This document shows positions 6,113 to 10,950 of a DNA stretch of 10,950 nucleotides, one piece after another; position 1 is the stretch's first letter; each line of letters opens with the position of its first letter. The notes under the pieces are model-generated. The model ran no database searches. It was given only the letters and a program-made list of their open reading frames with translations, and was not told the origin of the DNA. The stretch is from Candidatus Moraniibacteriota bacterium (lineage in GTDB: Bacteria > Patescibacteriota > Minisyncoccia > Moranbacterales > UBA9337). The stretch covers positions 28,843 through 39,792 of the forward strand of contig DNVQ01000006.1 in the NCBI GenBank assembly GCA_003507475.1, given 5' to 3'. The translations under genes were made by a program, and so were the position numbers.

Positions 6113-6454
6113 ATGTACACAGATCAATATACAGCAAAACTCTTTGTTTTAGCGGTGGTTTTTATTATTGCTATCATTCTTTTGGGGGTATGCTTATCTG
6201 CCAAGCTGAAAAAAATAGAAGAATCAGATGAGAATACGGGATTTATAGAGAGAAGGAAAAATAAAGCTTTTCTTAGAATGCCGCTAATCACGCTTTCTGG
6301 CCATTGTGAAGTATGCCAGAAGAAATCAGCCGGTTATATCTGCGATTCTCGACGAGAAAAGGAGGGATTTATTTCGGTCTGCGAAGATTGTAGCTCATCT
6401 TTTAAAAATCTTCAACCAATAACAATCCCTGACATAACGTCGGGATTAGCATGA
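6113..6454 (+). CDS. Membrane-anchored protein with zinc-ribbon-like Cys motif, unknown
   Basis: This 113-aa protein has one N-terminal membrane helix (about 9-30, ending LLGVCLSA), a basic/acidic linker (AKLKKIEESDE), and a soluble tail with two CxxC pairs (C65/C68 and C90/C93) separated by 21 residues, which is a zinc-ribbon-like spacing. No known family was recognised. AGGGGAGG (6101-6108) lies 4 nt before the ATG at 6113, a clear SD in a window where most core genes have none. It begins 32 nt after the preceding small membrane-protein gene, and both precede the same terminator, so they probably form a pair. The topology (tail inside or outside) cannot be fixed from sequence alone; the Lys-rich linker after the helix suggests the tail is cytoplasmic. 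Confidence 0.75.
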   Translation: MYTDQYTAKLFVLAVVFIIAIILLGVCLSAKLKKIEESDENTGFIERRKNKAFLRMPLITLSGHCEVCQKKSAGYICDSRREKEGFISVCEDCSSSFKNLQPITIPDITSGLA

Positions 6455-6475
6455 TTCATTATCTCGGCAAGATAA

Positions 6476-6511
6476 GGGGTTCTCACTACAGTTGTAGCGA
6501 GAGCCTTTTTT
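6476..6511 (+). terminator. Rho-independent terminator ending the ileS unit
   Basis: GGTTCTC-A-CTAC (6478-6489) pairs with GTAG-C-GAGAGCC (6494-6505) around a 4-nt loop, with one internal A/C mismatch and one G-U pair. Six T residues follow (6506-6511). It separates the small membrane-protein genes from the recO unit. Confidence 0.88.
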
Positions 6512-6513
6512 AT

Positions 6514-6542
6514 TTAACAATTTAGTCTTTTATCGGTATAAT
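6514..6542 (+). promoter_or_regulatory. Sigma70-type promoter for the recO unit
   Basis: TTAACA (6514-6519), a 17-bp spacer, then a consensus TATAAT (6537-6542). Transcription should begin near 6549, leaving a leader of about 120 nt before recO. The -35 almost touches the upstream terminator's T-run. Confidence 0.85.
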
Positions 6543-6625
6543 TGAAGGGGTGGCATCATTTTTGAAAATGCTGAATCAAGTTCGGGATTAGAAGATGTTG
6601 GATATTAGAAAAATCTAAAAATTAA

Positions 6626-6660
6626 CCCTCACCCCAACCCTCTCCCAAAGGGAGAGGGGG
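6626..6660. repeat. Palindromic dispersed repeat at the recO ribosome binding region
   Basis: Second copy of the element found in ileS at 5191-5225. Here the arms CCCTCTCCC (6638-6646) and GGGAGAGGG (6650-6658) are perfect around AAA. The purine-rich right arm ends 8 nt before the recO ATG and is the only SD-like sequence there, so the hairpin could hide it. Confidence 0.85.
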
Positions 6661-6668
6661 ATAGAGAT

Positions 6669-7385
6669 ATGGAGTATAAATACACAGGCATAATTTTAAA
6701 CAAAAAAGATATCGGCGAAACCGATCGTATTTATAATATTTATACTTTAGAGCAGGGCAAGATTTCAGCGATTGCCAGGGGCGTAAGAAAATCAAAGTCT
6801 AAACTAGCAGGACATCTGGAAAATTTTTATTTGATAGATCTGACTGTAATGAAAAATCGAGGCATGGGAAACATCGCCAGCTCGATAGTGGAAAATAATT
6901 TTAAAAATATAAGAAATGATCTAGATTTATTAGAGAGAGTTTTCAAAACCGCTAAAATTATAAATCGTTTGATAAATGATCAGGAAAAAGATACTGATAT
7001 TTTTTTCTTATTTTTAGATTATCTTGATTCTTTAAATAAAATTGGAAATAAACTGGATGACGTCCATAAAAATCTTATAACGCAAGGATTTATATTTAAA
7101 TTTTTGGATTTAGCGGGATATAAAATAGAAATAAATAAATGTGTGAGATGCGAGCAGAGATTATCGAGAGATAGAAATTTTTTTGATTATAGTCAGGGAG
7201 GGATAGTCTGCGAAAAATGTGCCGTGGGTACTGACAATATTTTGCCCATAAGCAATAATTCCATAAAAATTATCAGAATTATTTTTCAAAACAAAATAAA
7301 AAATTTATCTAAATTGAAAATAGGAAGGAGAGAATCGACAGAGCTTGAACATATATCTAAAAAATTTATAAAATGGATTTGTTAA
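6669..7385 (+). CDS. recO: DNA repair protein RecO
   Basis: This 238-aa protein fits RecO, which helps RecR load RecA on SSB-coated single-stranded DNA in gap repair and recombination. The N-terminal OB fold (about 1-80) has the family signature: YTGIILNKKDIGETDRIYNI, then GKISAIARGVRKSKSKLAGHL. The C-terminal helical part carries a four-Cys zinc site, C158/C161 and C181/C184 (CVRC...CEKC), as in many RecO proteins. The length is normal. The gene is first in a unit driven by the promoter at 6514-6542; the next reading frame starts about 70 nt after the stop. Its SD-like region is supplied by a repeat hairpin (6626-6660). The sequence is very AT- and Lys/Ile-rich, like the core genes here. Confidence 0.93.
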   Translation: MEYKYTGIILNKKDIGETDRIYNIYTLEQGKISAIARGVRKSKSKLAGHLENFYLIDLTVMKNRGMGNIASSIVENNFKNIRNDLDLLERVFKTAKIINRLINDQEKDTDIFFLFLDYLDSLNKIGNKLDDVHKNLITQGFIFKFLDLAGYKIEINKCVRCEQRLSRDRNFFDYSQGGIVCEKCAVGTDNILPISNNSIKIIRIIFQNKIKNLSKLKIGRRESTELEHISKKFIKWIC

Positions 7386-7456
7386 GTATCGATTTTTTTG
7401 TTAAAATTCAAGTATGTGCTTTGAAACAAAAACAATATAAACATTTTATTATAATT

Positions 7457-9310
7457 ATGTCGCTAAAAGATACTGAAAAAAAAATATACAACCCAGATTC
7501 CCATATTGAACAAAGAGGACATTCTGGAAGTGAATTTGACTTGCAATCAGCCAATGCGGAAAATATTACCTTCACCGAGAAAAAATCATACTGGGAAAAT
7601 TTTTATTCTAGGTGGCTTGATAATGAAAAGAGAAAGGCAATTTATGTTGGAGCAATTGCACTTGGCTTTGTGGTTGTTTTGACTTTGGGATATATGGGTG
7701 TAATAAAATTTAAAGAAACAGCTTTTTCAGAAAACAAAGTAAGCATTGAAATAGAAGGCCCAGATGTTATCGATAGCACAAAAAATGCCACATATTTGAT
7801 TAAATACAAAAACTCAAATCGAGTGGCGCTTGAAGATGTTGTTATTTATTTAAATCACTCAGAAAATTTTTACCCGGAAAAAAACGCCAATATGGAAATA
7901 GAAAATGATAGAAACATCAAGATAAATATAGGTAAATTAAAAGCGTTTTCAGATAACCAGATAGAAATTTCAGGGAAGTTTTATGCGGCAGAAAATTATA
8001 TGGTTTATTTGCAGCCTACTTTAAAATATAAAGCCCAGAATTTTAATAGTTTTTTCGAAGCCACCTCTCAGTTTGGAGTAAGAATTTCCAGTTCACCTAT
8101 CGAATTGACCATAAAAACTCCAAAGGAAGCATTAGATGAATCCAGTATTGAATATGAAATAAGCTATGAAAATAAAGGAGGAGTTAAGCTGGAAAGTTTG
8201 AATTTAAAATTGGAGTATTCAGATGGTTTAATATTCCAAGGTGGCAATCCTGCTCCAATCAGTGGAAACAATACTTGGTATTTGGGAGATTTGGGAGTTA
8301 ACTCCAAAGGATCTATAATAGTTAAAAGTAAGGTGGATGGTCAGCAATACGATACTAAATTAATAAGAGCAATTATTTATAGAAATGAAAATGACAGAAA
8401 AGAAATCGTGTACAGCAAATTAGAAGAAGTAATAAAGGTAGTTGTTCCGCCACTGGCTATTGATTTGAAGTTAAATGATGAAAATTCTGTAAATATTGAT
8501 TTGGGGAGATCTCTAAATTATAAAATTACTTATGCCAATAGAGGAAATATCGGATTTAAGGATGTGATTGTTAAATTAAAATTGGATAGTCCTGTTCTTG
8601 ATTACGAAAAAATGCAATTGGAAAAAGGGGCTTACAATAGCGCTACAAAAGATTTTACTTGGAAAGTTTCCGACCTTAGGGAACTAAGTAGATTAGAACC
8701 TGGCGACAGTGGTTATATTGGTTTATCCATTCCTCTTAAAGAAGATATAGAGATTAAAAATCCGGCAGACAAAAACTATGCAATTGAAGCTGTGGCGACA
8801 ATTGATAGTTCTGATGTCGCTTATCATTCTTTGGGAAATGCTAAAAATATAAGTAGCGCAGTTTCGGCTAAAGTTAATTCAAAAATTGTTTTTGAAAACT
8901 TGATTAATTATGAAGATGGTGATATTAAGAATTATGGTCCAAATCCACCCAAAACAGGAGAAGAGACCACTTATACGGTTCATTGGAAGTTAAAAAATGT
9001 TTCTAACACCGTTTCTGATTTAAAAGTATATGCAATTGTTCCAACTTGGTTAAAGTGGAAGGGAGCGGTTTTCCCTCAAGGAGCCGATATTTCTTTTAAT
9101 GAAAGAACTAATGAAATAGTTTGGAATTTGGGAAATGTAGAAAATGGGGCGGGGTACCTAACTAATTCTCGAGAGGTTAAATTTCAATTAGGAATGACAC
9201 CCGAGGTCAATCAATCTGAAAATGATTTAAAAATTGAACAAGAAGTCAGAATTACAGGCAAGGACACCTTTACGATGGAAAATATTGAAATAATTAAAAA
9301 TTATCGATAA
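7457..9310 (+). CDS. Large anchored surface protein with DUF11-like repeats
   Basis: This 617-aa protein has an N-terminal cytoplasmic segment of about 60 residues, one membrane helix (61-83), and a long extracytoplasmic region. That region is built from about four beta-sandwich modules of roughly 110-140 residues (near 95-215, 216-335, 336-475, 480-605). Recurring cues are YEISYENKGGVKLESL, YKITYANRGNIGFKDV and TVHWKLKNVSNTVSDL at module starts, and TWYLGDLG, FTWKVSDL and IVWNLGNV near their ends, all as in DUF11/CARDB-like adhesion or scaffold domains. A surface structural or adhesive role is inferred; the partner is unknown. The frame is open from 7373, overlapping recO, but the ATG at 7457 gives a normal polar N-terminus and is preferred; neither start has an SD. 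The stop is 12 bp before tgt, so co-transcription is likely. Confidence 0.85.
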   Translation: MSLKDTEKKIYNPDSHIEQRGHSGSEFDLQSANAENITFTEKKSYWENFYSRWLDNEKRKAIYVGAIALGFVVVLTLGYMGVIKFKETAFSENKVSIEIEGPDVIDSTKNATYLIKYKNSNRVALEDVVIYLNHSENFYPEKNANMEIENDRNIKINIGKLKAFSDNQIEISGKFYAAENYMVYLQPTLKYKAQNFNSFFEATSQFGVRISSSPIELTIKTPKEALDESSIEYEISYENKGGVKLESLNLKLEYSDGLIFQGGNPAPISGNNTWYLGDLGVNSKGSIIVKSKVDGQQYDTKLIRAIIYRNENDRKEIVYSKLEEVIKVVVPPLAIDLKLNDENSVNIDLGRSLNYKITYANRGNIGFKDVIVKLKLDSPVLDYEKMQLEKGAYNSATKDFTWKVSDLRELSRLEPGDSGYIGLSIPLKEDIEIKNPADKNYAIEAVATIDSSDVAYHSLGNAKNISSAVSAKVNSKIVFENLINYEDGDIKNYGPNPPKTGEETTYTVHWKLKNVSNTVSDLKVYAIVPTWLKWKGAVFPQGADISFNERTNEIVWNLGNVENGAGYLTNSREVKFQLGMTPEVNQSENDLKIEQEVRITGKDTFTMENIEIIKNYR

Positions 9311-9322
9311 CTTAATTTAGAA

Positions 9323-10483
9323 ATGAGTAACTTCAGACATAAAAAAATAGTTACAAAAAGCGGGGTACTTAAGACTCCGTTTTTTATGCCGGACGCTACC
9401 AGAGCTTTGGTGAAATTTCTCAATAACGATGATGTTAAAAAATCAGGCATCGTGCCGATGGTGGTAAATACGTATCATCTTTTCTTGCAGCCTGGTATGG
9501 AAACTATTAAAAAAGCGGGAGGAGTGCATAAGTTTATGAATTATCACAAACCGCTTCTTTCTGACAGTGGCGGATATCAAGTTTTTTCTTTGATTCATAA
9601 AAATCCCAACATGGGAAAAATTACCGATAATGAAGTTATTTTTCGTTCGCCCACTAGCGGAGAAAAGCATATTATTACGCCTGAAAAATCTATTCAGATT
9701 CAATTTGATTTAGGCGTGGATATGATAGTTTGCTTTGATGATCCGCCACCAAATAATTATTCAAAAGAAAAAATTTCCAAAGCTGTAGAGCGTACAATTC
9801 GCTGGGCCAAGAGATGTTTAATTGAGTATAACAAGCAGATTAAAAAAAGAAAATTAGATGATAAAACTCGGCCGTTTATTTTTTCGGTAGTGCAAGGAGG
9901 GGAATATGTTGATTTGCGCAAAAGATGTATAGATGGATTAATTGAGGTGAGTAATGAGGTGGGTAGAGATTGGGATGGCTATGGTTTTGGGGCCAGGCAC
10001 GTGGATAGCGAAGGTAAATTTATGGAAAAGATTTTGCGTGCTACGGCTAGTTTTATTCCGGAAAAATCTTTGCGTTTTGCACTTGGGGTGGGAAATCCGG
10101 AAGATATTGTGAGGTGTTATCAAATGGGTTGGGATATGTTTGACTGTGTGATTCCAACTCGCGAAGGACGGCACGGAAGATTGTTTATTAGAAATAAACA
10201 ATCTAAATTTCCAATTTCCAATTTCCAATTTCCAAATAAATCCAAAAATTTAAACCTAAAATCCAAAAAATCCTTTTATGAAACGGTGAGTATTAGGAAT
10301 AATAAATTTAAAAATGATTTTAAGCCGGTAGATAAGAATTGTGATTGTGAGCTTTGTAAAAACCATACGCGAGCTTATCTCAATCATCTTTTTAGGATAG
10401 GGGATCCGCTGGGCATGCGATTGGCAGCTATTCATAACTTGAAGTTTTACGCGAAGTTAATGAAGGAACTACAAGAGATGTAA
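9323..10483 (+). CDS. tgt: tRNA-guanine transglycosylase with an in-frame insertion
   Basis: A 386-aa TIM-barrel enzyme that exchanges G34 of tRNAs with GUN anticodons for a queuine precursor. Visible: DSGGYQ with Asp81 (Asp102 in the Zymomonas mobilis enzyme), CFDDPPP with Asp139 (Asp156), VVQGG with Gln191 (Gln203), FDCVIPTR with the nucleophile Asp274 (Asp280), and the zinc ligands C340, C342, C345 and H371. The C345-H371 spacing of 26 equals that of Z. mobilis Cys323-His349. Two oddities: the segment between Asp274 and C340 is 66 residues against 38 in Z. mobilis, and the extra part is repeat-derived (SKFPISNFQFPNKSKN); and the GGL of the substrate pocket reads GAR (223-225). The start at 9323 has no SD, and the gene follows the surface protein by 12 bp. 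No queuosine biosynthesis gene is in the window. Confidence 0.95.
   Translation: MSNFRHKKIVTKSGVLKTPFFMPDATRALVKFLNNDDVKKSGIVPMVVNTYHLFLQPGMETIKKAGGVHKFMNYHKPLLSDSGGYQVFSLIHKNPNMGKITDNEVIFRSPTSGEKHIITPEKSIQIQFDLGVDMIVCFDDPPPNNYSKEKISKAVERTIRWAKRCLIEYNKQIKKRKLDDKTRPFIFSVVQGGEYVDLRKRCIDGLIEVSNEVGRDWDGYGFGARHVDSEGKFMEKILRATASFIPEKSLRFALGVGNPEDIVRCYQMGWDMFDCVIPTREGRHGRLFIRNKQSKFPISNFQFPNKSKNLNLKSKKSFYETVSIRNNKFKNDFKPVDKNCDCELCKNHTRAYLNHLFRIGDPLGMRLAAIHNLKFYAKLMKELQEM
10206..10233. repeat. Four tandem AATTTCC heptamers inside tgt
   Basis: Exact units lie at 10206-10212, 10213-10219, 10220-10226 and 10227-10233. They are followed by looser AATCC-rich sequence to about 10273. The block encodes the Phe/Asn/Lys-rich insertion in the enzyme, and its base pattern differs from the rest of the gene. 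Confidence 0.9.
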
Positions 10484-10497
10484 AAATATTGCATGCG

Positions 10498-10638
10498 AGA
10501 TTCCTCCACTACTAAATTTATGAGTACATAAATTTATTCGGTCGGAATGACAAACTTACTACTGGTGCAAAATAATAGAAACTTGTCATCTCGACTAAAT
10601 AAATTTCTGTACTCGGAAATTTATGCATGGAGAGATCT
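10498..10638. repeat. Inverted pair of 56-nt repeats after tgt
   Basis: The unit at 10583-10638 (plus strand, starts TTGTCAT, ends ATCT) and the unit at 10498-10553 (minus strand) agree at about 43 of 56 positions by hand alignment, separated by 29 nt. Each has its own inner inverted repeat around AAATTTATG/CATAAATTT-like arms. The TTGTCAT-CGAC...GGAG-ATCT frame is a repeat type common in bacterial intergenic regions. Facing each other, the two could fold into a long hairpin after the tgt stop. The rest of 10484-10703 shows no gene. Confidence 0.75.
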
Positions 10639-10703
10639 GGTCTGAAATGCATTGTCTTTTTTCATCTGAGTAGCTTTGTAATAGCTTGTGGCAACCCATC
10701 GTG

Positions 10704-10732
10704 TTGACAGGAGTTTTTTAATTTGCTAGTAT
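10704..10732 (+). promoter_or_regulatory. Extended -10 promoter for the tRNA gene
   Basis: A perfect TTGACA (10704-10709), a 17-bp spacer, and TAGTAT (10727-10732) preceded by TG at 10724-10725. Transcription should start near 10739, about 24 nt before the tRNA. Confidence 0.75.
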
Positions 10733-10762
10733 CCTTTTAGTTCTATTTTATACTTTTTGTAC

Positions 10763-10949
10763 GTCCCCTTAGCTCAGTGGTAGAGCGCCCCTCTGCTAAA
10801 GGGTGATTTCCTCATTGTTTTTGAGAGAGTAAATCGATAAATTAGAGAGTCTCACATTGGCGGACCCAAATCATGCCTTCGTAGGCCATGATTTCGATGT
10901 GGATTTATTCTAAGAAATGAGACCGGTGGTTCAAATCCATCAGGGGACG
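10763..10949 (+). tRNA. tRNA-Ser(GCU) with a ~120-nt variable region
   Basis: The acceptor stem GTCCCCT (10763-10769) pairs perfectly with AGGGGAC (10942-10948). The D arm is GCTC-AGTGGTA-GAGC (10772-10786). The anticodon arm is CCCCT-CTGCTAA-AGGGT (10788-10804), with a C/U mismatch at the outer pair; the anticodon GCT is at 10795-10797. The T arm is GGTGG-TTCAAAT-CCATC (10925-10941). G at 10949 fits the serine discriminator, and CCA is not encoded. Between the anticodon and T arms lie 120 nt (10805-10924), against roughly 15-20 in ordinary tRNA-Ser. They contain good helices: AAATCATG/CATGATTT (10868-10875, 10887-10894), CACAT/ATGTG (10853-10857, 10897-10901), and CTCATT/AATGAG (10811-10816, 10916-10921) or GTCTCA/TGAGAC (10849-10854, 10918-10923). 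The D arm looks like a class I tRNA rather than a typical serine tRNA. An intervening sequence or a non-functional copy cannot be excluded. Confidence 0.75.
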
Positions 10950-10950
10950 T

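Noticed and set aside
5989..6231. 80-aa ORF overlapping both small membrane-protein genes
   Set aside because: It has no SD, and it overlaps two frames that each have an SD and plausible membrane topology.
7373..7456. Upstream start for the surface protein overlapping recO
   Set aside because: It would add a 28-residue hydrophobic stretch without an SD; the ATG at 7457 gives the usual polar cytoplasmic N-terminus before the membrane helix.
10805..10924. Group I intron in the tRNA
   Set aside because: The insert is about 120 nt, lies after the anticodon stem rather than in the loop, and I see no conserved P3-P7 core. Moving the 3' exon boundary does not yield a better anticodon stem partner.
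10763..10949. tmRNA instead of tRNA
   Set aside because: A full D arm and a true anticodon arm are present and no tag-peptide frame was found; tmRNA lacks such an anticodon arm.

Overview
The window looks like a piece of chromosome from an AT-rich bacterium with short intergenic spacers, most likely a member of the Candidate Phyla Radiation (Patescibacteria). This placement is inference: it rests on the low G+C core genes, the archaeal/eukaryote-like length of IleRS, the lack of Shine-Dalgarno (SD) sites before most core genes, a large anchored DUF11-type surface protein, and short dispersed repeats of kinds familiar from those genomes. TGA is used as a stop codon, which argues against the recoded Gracilibacteria/Absconditabacteria lineages.

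Layout. 1-555 is the C-terminal half of a tyrosyl-tRNA synthetase. 556-754 is AT-rich and non-coding. 755-1300 is rfbC (dTDP-sugar epimerase). 1345-1757 is a self-contained minus-strand unit with promoter, 5' hairpin, strong SD, an unrecognised 92-aa gene of about 50% G+C, and a terminator. 1790-2130 is a T-box leader. It is followed by a Trp-repressor-like regulator (2238-2765) and isoleucyl-tRNA synthetase (2843-5809). Each of these two genes is preceded by a near-identical 28-bp palindrome that resembles a trp operator. Two small membrane-protein genes (5817-6454) close this transcription unit at a clear terminator.

A second unit starts at a near-consensus promoter (6514-6542) and carries recO, a 617-aa anchored surface protein and tgt (tRNA-guanine transglycosylase). 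10484-10760 has no gene but holds an inverted pair of 56-nt repeats and a strong promoter. The window ends with a tRNA-Ser(GCU) gene whose variable region is about 120 nt long.

The common theme is translation: TyrRS, IleRS, TGT and tRNA-Ser, with uncharged tRNA sensed by a T-box. The points most worth following up are the tRNA-Ser with the giant variable region, the pairing of a TrpR-like regulator with trp-operator-like palindromes and a T-box at ileS, and the way dispersed repeats lie inside functional parts (ileS, tgt, the T-box leader and the recO ribosome-binding region).
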